Below, piece after piece: positions 1 through 6,664 of a stretch of DNA of 12,813 nt. The number at the start of each line of letters is the position of its first letter. The first letter of the stretch is position 1. Source of the DNA: Acidimicrobiia bacterium (GTDB lineage: Bacteria > Actinomycetota > Acidimicrobiia > Spongiisociales > UBA5794); NCBI GenBank assembly GCA_029934555.1, contig JAOZMA010000010.1:5787-18599 (forward strand), given 5' to 3'. Made by a program: the position numbers and the translations under genes. The notes under the pieces are model-generated. The model did no database searches. It was not told the origin of the DNA and saw only the letters and a list, made by a program, of their open reading frames with translations.

Positions 1-36
1 GTAGGACGATCCTGATCGTGCGTATCGACGAATCGG

Positions 37-378
37 CTAGTACCGCTCGGGGAGAGTCGGACCGGGGACGCGGATCAGTAGAAGCCGACCGTCCTCGTAC
101 CCACCGTTGTGAAATCCGTACTCCTCGCCTGCGGAGATGTGGATCGTGTCGCCGGGGCCCGCCCTGAAGGTCTGGCCGGCGACACGGAACTCCAGGTCTC
201 CCGTCACCACGACGTACATACGGTGCGTCTTCTCCGAGACCCTACTGTCTCGCTCTGCCCCCATCGGGACCAAGATCTCGGCGACCGAGCCGAGCGAGAA
301 TACGGCCGGAGAGAGCTCCCTCACGGTGAAATCGCCGAACTCGAACGGAGCGGCGTCTTTGTATCGCTTGAGTTCCAT
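37..378 (-). CDS. Small single-domain cupin protein
   Basis: The product is 113 residues long and looks like one cupin beta-barrel. Visible motifs are a degenerate first cupin box around residues 50-66 (EKTHRMYVVVTGDLEFRV) and a clear second box at 73-91 (AGPGDTIHISAGEEYGFHN). His52, His80 and His90 are candidate metal ligands. Small cupins of this kind bind metals or small ligands, or act as isomerases or dioxygenases; nothing here fixes a substrate. I chose the ATG at 376-378 because a TACTAT box ends six bases upstream, which fits a leaderless mRNA; an in-frame ATG at 394-396 would add six residues and lies upstream of that box. The reading frame stays open to 603 but that extension has no cupin character and overlaps a possible plus-strand gene. 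The TAG stop is at 37-39. Family call firm, function unknown. Confidence 0.8.
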   Translation of the reverse strand: MELKRYKDAAPFEFGDFTVRELSPAVFSLGSVAEILVPMGAERDSRVSEKTHRMYVVVTGDLEFRVAGQTFRAGPGDTIHISAGEEYGFHNGGYEDGRLLLIRVPGPTLPERY

Positions 379-384
379 GGTCCG

Positions 385-390
385 ATAGTA
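385..390 (-). promoter_or_regulatory. Candidate -10 box for a leaderless cupin mRNA
   Basis: Read on the minus strand this is TACTAT, followed by six bases (cggacc) and then the ATG of the cupin gene. That spacing puts the transcription start at or next to the A of ATG. No purine-rich ribosome binding site is visible and no good -35 was found. Confidence 0.45.
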
Positions 391-457
391 CGACATTGAC
401 GTCGTCCAGAATCCGATTTGGCACTCGCGCGTTGCGTTTTCTGTCACACCCTCCGGA

Positions 458-463
458 TACGGT
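458..463 (+). promoter_or_regulatory. Candidate -10 box for a leaderless small gene
   Basis: TACGGT fits the actinobacterial TANNNT pattern and is followed by six bases (gtcccc) and the ATG at 470. There is no convincing -35 at standard spacing; TTGCGT at 432-437 is 20 bases away. The match is suggestive only because three other genes in the window show the same six-base geometry. Confidence 0.3.
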
Positions 464-469
464 GTCCCC

Positions 470-619
470 ATGATCGAATTGACCCCCACACCCAGCATGA
501 CGGACGAACAGGTCGAAGCATGGTTCGCAGCAGCCGGACTGAACGTCACGGTCGTCGAGCACTGTCCGTCGAAGGAATGCTCATCCTGCACCGGGGCTTC
601 CACCCCGATAGCGGCATGA
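470..619 (+). CDS. Possible 49-residue Cys-containing small protein
   Basis: A 50-codon frame from ATG at 470 to TGA at 617-619. The product begins MIELTPTPSMTDEQVEAWFA, continues with a short helix-like stretch (MTDEQVEAWFAAAGL, residues 10-24), a strand-like NVTVVEHC, and a cluster of Cys at about residues 32, 37 and 40 (C-x4-C-x2-C). That is compatible with a small metal-binding or redox protein, but I recognise no family. Third codon positions are roughly two-thirds G/C, consistent with coding here though not decisive. It lies between the divergent cupin gene and the vapB operator, whose inverted repeat starts one base after its stop. Met10 (497-499) could be the real start. It may also be a chance frame. 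Confidence 0.42.
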   Translation: MIELTPTPSMTDEQVEAWFAAAGLNVTVVEHCPSKECSSCTGASTPIAA

Positions 620-620
620 A

Positions 621-657
621 CGCATCATAGCATCACCATATCTGATGCTATGATGCG
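621..657. promoter_or_regulatory. vapBC operator: perfect 15-bp inverted repeat with built-in promoter
   Basis: Left arm CGCATCATAGCATCA (621-635) and right arm TGATGCTATGATGCG (643-657) are exact reverse complements with a 7-base centre. Each arm holds two GCATCA hexamers 8 bases apart (622-627, 630-635 and, inverted, 643-648, 651-656), so there are four half-sites. Ribbon-helix-helix antitoxins commonly bind such arrays as several dimers and repress their own operon. The right arm also contains TG-C-TATGAT (646-654), an extended -10 element. Six bases later comes the vapB ATG, so repressor binding would mask the promoter directly. By symmetry the left arm offers the same -10 on the minus strand. 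Confidence 0.85.
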
Positions 658-660
658 CCC

Positions 661-918
661 ATGAGAACAACGGTGACCCTGGACCCGGACGTAGCCGAGA
701 GATTGAGCCAACTCATGAAGGAACGTAACCTCACTTTCAAGGAAGCCGTCAACTCAACACTCCGCAGAGGGTTGGGAACCGAAGTCAAGGCTCGCCCCTA
801 CAAGGCGCCGTCCTATCACATGGGGCTGAAGCCCGGCATCGACGGTGACCGGATCACCCACGTCATGGACGAAATTGCCGACGAGGAATTCGTTCGCAAG
901 ATGAGAGGTGATCAATGA
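661..918 (+). CDS. vapB: VapB-type ribbon-helix-helix antitoxin
   Basis: The 85-residue product begins MRTTVTLDPDVAERLSQLMK, a typical ribbon-helix-helix DNA-binding start: a beta strand (residues 2-7), then two helices up to about residue 38 (EAVNSTLRRGL). The C-terminal part (about 52-85, with MGLKPGIDGDRI) resembles the toxin-wrapping tail of VapB proteins paired with this kind of PIN toxin. In such systems the antitoxin neutralises the toxin and, with it, represses the operon. The gene overlaps the next one by 4 bases (ATGA). The start at 661 has no ribosome binding site, but an extended -10 in the operator ends six bases upstream, suggesting a leaderless transcript. The family symbol is used in the generic sense. 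Confidence 0.88.
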   Translation: MRTTVTLDPDVAERLSQLMKERNLTFKEAVNSTLRRGLGTEVKARPYKAPSYHMGLKPGIDGDRITHVMDEIADEEFVRKMRGDQ

Positions 919-1343
919 TCATCCCGGACGTCAACCTGCTCGTGTACGCCACCGACAACGTCAACGTGCACCGTCTGGCGGCTGAGCGGTGGATCGAAGA
1001 GATCTTGTCCGGTCCCGAGACGGTTGGTTTCCCGTGGCACTCGTTGACCGGTTTCATCCGACTCTCCACGAATCCCCGAGTGTTCGACGTTCCGCTGGCG
1101 GTCGATACATCGCTCAGCATCGTCGACGACTGGCTCGCTCAGCCGAACGTCACGGTCGTCCACCCGACACACCGACACGCCGCAGTCCTGCGAGACCTCC
1201 TATCGCCGATCGGCGTCGGCGGTGACCTTGTTCCGGATGCCCACCTCGCAGCCCTCGCCATCGAACACGGAGCGACGCTCCACTCGGCCGACAACGACTT
1301 TGGACGTTTCCCCGCGTTGCGGTGGTACAACCCTCTCGCGTAG
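915..1343 (+). CDS. vapC: VapC-type PIN-domain toxin (ribonuclease)
   Basis: The 142-residue product is a full-length PIN domain. It starts MIIPDVNLLVYA with the first acidic active-site residue Asp5 and Asn7. It has the FIRLSTNPRVF block (47-57) usual for this subfamily, the LVPDAHLAALAIEHG block (105-119) with Asp108, and the SADNDFGRF block (124-132) with Asp126 and Asp128. VapC toxins use Mg2+ to cut tRNA or rRNA when the antitoxin is degraded. No Glu is seen just before FIR, where many PIN toxins have their second acid; Thr45-Gly46 stand there. The start overlaps the vapB stop by 4 bases, and GAGGTGAT at 905-912 is a good ribosome binding site. The gene converges on argH with a 47-base gap in which I see no terminator. 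Confidence 0.9.
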   Translation: MIIPDVNLLVYATDNVNVHRLAAERWIEEILSGPETVGFPWHSLTGFIRLSTNPRVFDVPLAVDTSLSIVDDWLAQPNVTVVHPTHRHAAVLRDLLSPIGVGGDLVPDAHLAALAIEHGATLHSADNDFGRFPALRWYNPLA

Positions 1344-1390
1344 CGTCGTCGCCCCGCTTCGCTTCCCTCGAATTGCCCCGGGCTGCTGGC

Positions 1391-2743
1391 CTATGGGAGA
1401 AGGGTGCGGAGTTCGTTGATCTGCTCGGCCACCGATACGAACGAGCCTCCTCGCGGGGACTGTCTCGCTTCGACAGAGCCCTTCGGATCAAGAAGGTCGA
1501 GATCCTCGGGGACCAAGAGCGGATGGGCCTCTTCCAATTCCTCCGCGGTAACAGTCGTGAAATCCCGGTCTTCGGCCTTCAGCCTCGCGACGAGGCCGCC
1601 GACCGAGTGGTGGGCGTCGCGGAACGGCACACCTCGGGCAACGAGAACTTCAGCAAGGTCGAGAGCGACGACCCACGATGACGGTGCCGGCGGATCGAAT
1701 TCCGCGGTCTCGATCATCCCCGTCAGGGCCGCGAGCGCTGTGGTCAGCACATCGTCGGCGTGGAACACGGCCCGTTTGTCCTCCTGAAGATCCCGGTTGT
1801 ATGACAGGGGCAGCCCCTTCTGGAGAGCGAGGAGCCCCGTCAAATCCCCGATCACAGTTGCAGCTTTGCCCCGGGCGAGTTCGGCGATGTCGGGATTCTT
1901 CTTGTGGGGTAGGGCCGACGACCCGGTCGTGTAGGCGTCGTCGTACTCGGCCCATGCGTACTCCTCCGTCGCCCAGAGCGCGAGTTCTTCAGAGAGACGC
2001 GACAGGTGAACCATCGTTTGAGCAGTAACGAACACGTACTCCGAAGCGAAGTCTCGCGACGACACTGCATCGAGCGAGTTCCCGAACGTGGCATGGAATC
2101 CCAGACTCTCGGCGACACGGTCTGGACGCAGCGGCAGAGCGCTTCCTGCCGACGCTCCTGCGCCGAGAGGAGAGATGTCGATGCGTTCTCTCGCATCGAC
2201 GAAGCGGTCGGCATCTCTCACCAACATCCACGCGTATGCGAGGAGGTGGTGAGCGAACGGGATCGCCTGGGCCTGCTGGAGATGTGTGTACGAAGCCACG
2301 ATCGTGTCGCCGGCATCCTCGGCCTGGTCGACAAGCACTCGTGCAAGGTGCTGGATCTGCTCGACCCGATGATCGACAGCGCGTCGCAGATAGAGCCGAA
2401 GATCGAGGGCGATCTGATCGTTACGGGAACGCCCGGTGTGGAGACGTCCGGCGTCATCACCGATCAATTCTCCGAGACGGCGTTCGACGGCGGTGTGGAT
2501 GTCCTCGTCGGTATCTCGGAACTCGAAACGCCCGGCGTGCGCCTCGTCGAGAACGTGTTCGAGTCCGTCCCTGATCCGAGCCACGGCTTCCACCTCGAGC
2601 AGGCCGACCTCGCCAAGCATGTCGACGTGGGCGAGTGATCCCGTGACGTCGTCAACGAGCAGGCGCCGATCGGAGTCGTCCGTCGTGAACCGCCACAACG
2701 TTTCGTCGGGACCAGAGGCGAACCGACCGCTCCACAAAGTCAT
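1391..2743 (-). CDS. argH: Argininosuccinate lyase
   Basis: ArgH splits argininosuccinate into arginine and fumarate, the last step of arginine synthesis, in the cytoplasm as a homotetramer. The 450 residues match the family length. Visible are the N-terminal LWSGRF (3-8), LHTGRSRNDQ (101-110), SYTHLQQAQAIPFAHH (151-166) with the likely catalytic base His154, and the fumarase/aspartase-superfamily signature GSSALPHKKNPD (274-285), whose Ser275/Ser276 lie in the mobile catalytic loop. The signature has Leu-Pro-His where Met-Pro-Gln is commoner. The ATG at 2741-2743 is preceded by CCGGAAG about 7 bases away. It is last in the arg cluster, but 193 bases of repeat-rich spacer separate it from argG, so it may have partly independent expression. 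Confidence 0.97.
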   Translation of the reverse strand: MTLWSGRFASGPDETLWRFTTDDSDRRLLVDDVTGSLAHVDMLGEVGLLEVEAVARIRDGLEHVLDEAHAGRFEFRDTDEDIHTAVERRLGELIGDDAGRLHTGRSRNDQIALDLRLYLRRAVDHRVEQIQHLARVLVDQAEDAGDTIVASYTHLQQAQAIPFAHHLLAYAWMLVRDADRFVDARERIDISPLGAGASAGSALPLRPDRVAESLGFHATFGNSLDAVSSRDFASEYVFVTAQTMVHLSRLSEELALWATEEYAWAEYDDAYTTGSSALPHKKNPDIAELARGKAATVIGDLTGLLALQKGLPLSYNRDLQEDKRAVFHADDVLTTALAALTGMIETAEFDPPAPSSWVVALDLAEVLVARGVPFRDAHHSVGGLVARLKAEDRDFTTVTAEELEEAHPLLVPEDLDLLDPKGSVEARQSPRGGSFVSVAEQINELRTLLP

Positions 2744-2756
2744 TTGGCGCTTCCGG

Positions 2757-2812
2757 CGGTAGTCGGTGCTCGGTACTCGGTACTCGGTAGTCCGTAGTCC
2801 GTAGTCCGTAGT
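2757..2812. repeat. Heptanucleotide tandem array, 8 units (upstream of argH)
   Basis: Eight consecutive 7-base units in register: CGGTAGT, CGGTGCT, CGGTACT, CGGTACT, CGGTAGT, then CCGTAGT three times. The unit sequence drifts in one direction, which suggests growth by local duplication. The array touches the argH ribosome binding site on one side. On the other side follows an 88-base GC-rich core (2813-2900) holding a small palindrome (GCCTTGAAGGC, 2819-2829) and a hairpin (CCCTC/GAGGG, 2867-2871 and 2877-2881). Confidence 0.95.
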
Positions 2813-2900
2813 CCGGCCGCCTTGAAGGCACCCCCCTGCTCGTCGCGGGCTCCTCGCGTCCTTCCGCCCTCCGGTCGAGGGGACAGGACCAAGCCCCCAA

Positions 2901-2928
2901 ACTGGCGACTGGCGACTGGGGACTGGCG
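2901..2928. repeat. Heptanucleotide tandem array, 4 units (after argG stop)
   Basis: Units ACTGGCG, ACTGGCG, ACTGGGG, ACTGGCG, with a decayed fifth unit ACTTCTC (2929-2935) that ends 2 bases from the argG stop codon. Read on the minus strand the unit is CGCCAGT, sharing the AGT end with the array at 2757-2812 read on the plus strand, so the two arrays have opposite polarity. Only about four of seven positions could pair, so a stable hairpin is not claimed here. On the minus strand the third unit is CCCCAGT, the same as one of the heptamers of the cyanobacterial STRR repeats as I recall them. Confidence 0.92.
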
Positions 2929-2936
2929 ACTTCTCT

Positions 2937-4154
2937 TCATTCCCCTTCTCCCATTCGCTTCTCTGCGAAGGTTCTCAGTCTGAGGCTCTGGAGACGGATG
3001 AAGCCGTCGGCGTCGGATTGGTCGTAGACCTCGTCGGCCTCGAAGGTCACCGTCGCCTCGTCGTAAAGATCGTGACTCGTCGACCGACGTCCTTCGATCA
3101 CGACCTGTCCTTTGTAGAGTCGCAGCCTGGCCTCGCCGTTGACCCGGGTTTGCACGTCGTCCATGAACGCCTGGAGCGCTTCTCTCTCGGGTGAGTACCA
3201 GAATCCGTTGTAGACCATCTCCGCGTAGCGGTTCGAGAGTTCGTCGCGCAGGTGTGTCACCTCGCGGTCGAGTGTCAATGACTCGACGGCACGGTGAGCG
3301 TGATAGAGCACCGTTCCTCCGGGCGTTTCGTAGACGCCGCGACTCTTCATCCCGACGAATCGATTCTCGACGATGTCAACACGACCAACGCCGTGCCGGC
3401 CACCGATCTCGTTCAACAACGTCAACAACGCAACCGGATCCAACTCGACGCCGTTCACCGATACCGGGTTCCCTGATCGGAATCCGACCGTGATGACCTC
3501 GGGCACATCGGGTGCGTCCTCGGGATCTGTTGTCATGCGGAACATGCCGGGCGGCGGACTCACCCACGGGTCCTCGAGCACTCCCCCCTCGTAAGAGATG
3601 TGGAGCAGATTCGCATCCATCGAGTACGGCATCTCGGGAGACGTGGGCACCGGGATGTTGAAACGCTTCGCATAGGCCTCGAGATCGGCCCTGCCTTTCA
3701 TGTCCCACTCGCGCCACGGAGCGATCACCTTGATGTCCGGCTTCAAGGCGTAGGCGGACAGCTCGAACCGCACCTGATCGTTGCCCTTGCCTGTCGACCC
3801 ATGAGCGATTGCGTCGGCTCCCGTCTCCTCCGCAACACGCACGAGGCCCTTCGAGATGACCGGCCGGGCCAGCGACGTCCCCATGAGGTAGTACCCCTCG
3901 TACAGGGCGCTGGCGCGCACAGCAGGGAAGACGAAGTCCTCGACGAACTCTTCTGTGAGGTCCTCCGTGATCGCCTCAAGGGCACCGGTGGCGAGCGCCT
4001 TCTCGTGTGCCTCTTCGGCCTCTTCGCCCTGACCGACGTCTGCGGTATACGTGACGACCTCGGCTCCATATTCCTCGATGATCCATCTCAGAATGATGGA
4101 CGTGTCGAGGCCGCCGCTGTAGGCGAGAACGACCTTGTTGATTCCTCGTTTCAC
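2937..4154 (-). CDS. argG: Argininosuccinate synthase
   Basis: ArgG joins citrulline and aspartate using ATP to give argininosuccinate and AMP. The product is 405 residues, normal for the family. The ATP-pyrophosphatase loop AYSGGLDTS is at 11-19, [14 protein letters not shown] at 118-131, and [16 protein letters not shown] further on. The start is GTG at 4152-4154: AAGGAG (4161-4166) sits six bases upstream, and the frame above it (to 4301) is only the antisense of argR. That ribosome binding site lies inside the last codons of argR, one base separates the two genes, and translation is probably coupled. The stop is 2 bases from a heptamer array. Confidence 0.97.
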   Translation of the reverse strand: MKRGINKVVLAYSGGLDTSIILRWIIEEYGAEVVTYTADVGQGEEAEEAHEKALATGALEAITEDLTEEFVEDFVFPAVRASALYEGYYLMGTSLARPVISKGLVRVAEETGADAIAHGSTGKGNDQVRFELSAYALKPDIKVIAPWREWDMKGRADLEAYAKRFNIPVPTSPEMPYSMDANLLHISYEGGVLEDPWVSPPPGMFRMTTDPEDAPDVPEVITVGFRSGNPVSVNGVELDPVALLTLLNEIGGRHGVGRVDIVENRFVGMKSRGVYETPGGTVLYHAHRAVESLTLDREVTHLRDELSNRYAEMVYNGFWYSPEREALQAFMDDVQTRVNGEARLRLYKGQVVIEGRRSTSHDLYDEATVTFEADEVYDQSDADGFIRLQSLRLRTFAEKRMGEGE

Positions 4155-4155
4155 T

Positions 4156-4605
4156 TCAGACTCCTTCAATTTCGGCAGCCACAATCGCTGCCCCAATGGA
4201 CTCATCGACCACCACGAACACCGTGTCGTCACCGGCAACGGTTCCGACCACACCCGGCATGTCGGTGGCGTCGATCTTCCCGGCCACGAGATGTGCCGCA
4301 CCCGGTGGGGTGTGGAGAACGACGATCGGCGCGGCTACCACCACCGACTCGACGAATTCGTTCACGGCGATCGCGAGCGCCGATCGGGCACGTCGAGCAT
4401 CGTCGGGATCCTGTATCCGGTAGCGAGCAACGTCACCATCCCGCGCCTTGAGTGCACCAACGAACTCGAGGTCGCGCGAGACCGTCGCCTGGGTGACGTC
4501 GTGACCGGCGTGAGAGAGGAGCCGGCGAAGCTGTGTCTGGCTCTCGATCGTCTCGGTCGTGACCAGTCGGGTCACGAGCCTCCGTCTCGCTTCGGTTGAG
4601 CTCAC
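4156..4605 (-). CDS. argR: Arginine repressor ArgR
   Basis: ArgR binds arginine as a hexamer and represses arginine synthesis genes. The 149-residue product has the N-terminal winged helix (about 5-65, with [20 protein letters not shown] at 22-41 and [12 protein letters not shown] at 42-53). The C-terminal hexamerisation and arginine-binding domain includes [15 protein letters not shown] (98-112) and [12 protein letters not shown] (121-132), whose paired Asp residues correspond to arginine contacts in the family. The GTG start at 4603-4605 overlaps the argB stop by 4 bases (GTGA) and has AAAGGAG (4614-4620) 8 bases upstream. It probably regulates its own operon through the box upstream of argC. 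It directly follows argB, with argD and argF absent. Confidence 0.96.
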   Translation of the reverse strand: MSSTEARRRLVTRLVTTETIESQTQLRRLLSHAGHDVTQATVSRDLEFVGALKARDGDVARYRIQDPDDARRARSALAIAVNEFVESVVVAAPIVVLHTPPGAAHLVAGKIDATDMPGVVGTVAGDDTVFVVVDESIGAAIVAAEIEGV

Positions 4606-5507
4606 GGGACGGGCTCCTTTGTGATCATGGTCCCGATGCCTTCCGGCGTGAACACCTCGAGGAGAACGGCATGCTGGACACGGCCGTCGAGGATGTGGAC
4701 GCGTTCGACTCCATCGTCGATCGCCGTCACGCATGCTTCAAGCTTTGGGAGCATCCCGGCGGAGATGCTGCCCGAGGCGAGCAGTTCCTTGATCCCGTCC
4801 TCGGTCGAGCGAGCGATGAGGGAGTCTTCTTGCCCGAACACCCGATAGAGGCCCTCGACATCGGTCAGATACACGAGCTTCTTCGCCCCGATGGCTACAG
4901 CGAGAGCGGCGGCCGCCGTGTCCGCGTTGACGTTGTAGACGTGTCCGTCTTCCCCTCTCGCAAGTGGAGCGACGACAGGAACGTACCCCTGGCCTTGAAG
5001 ACTCGTCACCAAGCCGGGGTTGACCTGTGTTATCTCCCCGACGAACCCGAGTCGCTCGTCCTTTGCGCGGGCGACGAAGAGATTGCCGTCGAGACCGTTG
5101 ATCCCCGCTGCGACGCAGCCGTGTGCGTTCACCAGTCGGACGATGTCGGGGTTGATCTCCCCTGCGAGTGTCGATTGGACGACACGGATCGTCTCGGCGT
5201 CGGTGACCCGGAGCCCTTCGACCCACTGAGGTTCGACGCCGCGTTGATGCATCGCTTCGCTGATCCGGGGACCTCCACCGTGAACGATGACGGGGTTGAT
5301 TCCGACGTAGTGAAGCATGGCGACATCGTCGGCGAACGTGTTCCTCAGACCCTCGTCGACCATCGCCGAACCGCCATACTTGATGACCACGGTCGTGCCC
5401 CGGAACTCCTTGATGAACGGCAGCGACTCGGAAAAGATCTTGGCTCTTCCCATCGTGCGGGCAATCCTCGATTTATCCTGATTCGGTGCGGTGTGCCCCG
5501 TGGTCAT
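4602..5507 (-). CDS. argB: N-acetylglutamate kinase
   Basis: ArgB phosphorylates N-acetylglutamate, usually the arginine-controlled step. The product is 301 residues. The amino-acid kinase fold shows VIKYGGSAM (41-49) with Lys43, VIVHGGGP (73-80), EGLRVTD (97-103), and later [12 protein letters not shown]. The long N-terminus, with a helix (about 18-36) before the first strand, is the feature that in this family goes with hexamer formation and feedback inhibition by arginine; inhibition is inferred. The ATG at 5505-5507 overlaps the argJ stop by 4 bases (ATGA) and GGAG lies about six bases upstream, which supports this start over Met19. Confidence 0.96.
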   Translation of the reverse strand: MTTGHTAPNQDKSRIARTMGRAKIFSESLPFIKEFRGTTVVIKYGGSAMVDEGLRNTFADDVAMLHYVGINPVIVHGGGPRISEAMHQRGVEPQWVEGLRVTDAETIRVVQSTLAGEINPDIVRLVNAHGCVAAGINGLDGNLFVARAKDERLGFVGEITQVNPGLVTSLQGQGYVPVVAPLARGEDGHVYNVNADTAAAALAVAIGAKKLVYLTDVEGLYRVFGQEDSLIARSTEDGIKELLASGSISAGMLPKLEACVTAIDDGVERVHILDGRVQHAVLLEVFTPEGIGTMITKEPVP

Positions 5508-6664
5508 GATCGCTCCGCGTTGAAACGCACGTAGTCGGGAGTCAGATCGGTCGTGAACACGCGGGCCGTCCCGGGACCGTTTCCGACGCTGATCGTCACG
5601 CCGAAATCCCCTGCCATGGCCACGCTCACAGCGTCTTCGTCGATCGGCACTCCGATGCCTCCGCGAGCAACCATCGTGCCGGCGAATGCGATCGTGATGT
5701 CATCGAAGTCGACCTCCTCGTCCACTTCGCCGAGGGCGCCGACGATCCTGCCCCAGTTCGGATCGGCACCGTAGAAGGACGAACGGACGAGGACCGAGTC
5801 CGACACCTGCCTGCCGATGTTCCGTGCCGCTGCATCATCGACGGCTCCGGTGACCGCGATCGTGACGACACGGGAAGCCCCTTCAGCGTCAGCCGCGATG
5901 TGCCGGGCCAACTGAACGGACGCGCCCGTCAGCGCTGCTGCAAGATCCTCCGGTTCGGGCGTGAAGCCGGAGGCTCCAGAAGCCAGCGCAATGACCGTGT
6001 CGTTCGTGGATGGACATCCATCTACGTTGAGAGCGTGGAAAGAGTGATCGACAGCGATCCGTAGCGCCTCGTCGAGAACGGTCGGCGTCACGACAGCGTC
6101 GGTCGTGAGGACCACCAGCATCGTGGCCATATCGGGGCGGATCATTCCTGCCCCTTTCGCCATTCCTCCGACGGTGAACCCGGCGGCTCTGACGACAACC
6201 TGTTTCGGTTCTGTATCGGTCGTCATGATCGCCCACGCGGCGGCCGTTCCGTCTGTGTCTGTGTTCCCAAGCCCCCCGATCGCATCCGCAACCCCTGCTG
6301 TCACGACTTCGGGGGCGAGGTGCGTTCCGATCATGCCGGTCGAACACACGAGGATGTCCTCCGGTGCGCACCCCAGGAGTTCGGCCGTGCGATTGGCCGT
6401 CAGCTCGGCGACGGCACGCCCTCGTTTCCCTGTTGCTGCGTTGGCACACCCTGAGTTCAGCACGACGGCCCGCGCTGTCGGCGCGACCTCGAGATGTCTT
6501 CGGGAGAGACGCACGGGCGCAGCCGCAGCCATATTGGTTGTGAAGACCGCGGCGGCCGGGACGGGGGATCGAGCAGCGACGATCGCCAGGTCGAGCGCAC
6601 CTCCACCCTTGATTCCGGCAGAGACACCAACGGCCTCGAATCCCTTCGGTGCCACAACGCTCAC
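5504..6664 (-). CDS. argJ: Bifunctional ornithine acetyltransferase / N-acetylglutamate synthase
   Basis: ArgJ moves the acetyl group from N-acetylornithine to glutamate, making the pathway cyclic; many family members also acetylate glutamate from acetyl-CoA. The product (386 residues) contains VVLNSGCANAATGKRG (67-82), DILVCSTGMIG (103-113), and the self-cleavage site KGAGMIRPDMATML (170-183), where cutting before Thr181 creates the nucleophile. The start is uncertain between ATG at 6671-6673 and GTG at 6662-6664. I prefer GTG: GGAAGG directly abuts the ATG but lies nine bases from the GTG, the GTG gives the same 4-base GTGA overlap as argB-argR, and the resulting start (M)SVVAPKGF resembles known ArgJ starts. 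The open frame to 7249 is antisense of argC. Confidence 0.95.
   Translation of the reverse strand: MSVVAPKGFEAVGVSAGIKGGGALDLAIVAARSPVPAAAVFTTNMAAAAPVRLSRRHLEVAPTARAVVLNSGCANAATGKRGRAVAELTANRTAELLGCAPEDILVCSTGMIGTHLAPEVVTAGVADAIGGLGNTDTDGTAAAWAIMTTDTEPKQVVVRAAGFTVGGMAKGAGMIRPDMATMLVVLTTDAVVTPTVLDEALRIAVDHSFHALNVDGCPSTNDTVIALASGASGFTPEPEDLAAALTGASVQLARHIAADAEGASRVVTIAVTGAVDDAAARNIGRQVSDSVLVRSSFYGADPNWGRIVGALGEVDEEVDFDDITIAFAGTMVARGGIGVPIDEDAVSVAMAGDFGVTISVGNGPGTARVFTTDLTPDYVRFNAERS

Noticed and set aside
379..603. N-terminal extension of the cupin reading frame
   Set aside because: It has no cupin-like sequence, lies upstream of a good -10 box, and overlaps a more plausible plus-strand small gene.
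1344..1390. Bidirectional terminator between vapC and argH
   Set aside because: The 47-base convergent gap has no stem of useful length and no T-run.
4155..4301. 49-residue extension of argG
   Set aside because: It runs through argR in another frame; the GTG at 4154 has an ideal ribosome binding site and gives the family's normal start.
3600..4451. 283-residue plus-strand frame opposite argG and argR (also 2006-2638 and 4596-5534)
   Set aside because: Long antisense frames are common opposite high-GC genes; these have no motifs, and the minus-strand genes are certain.
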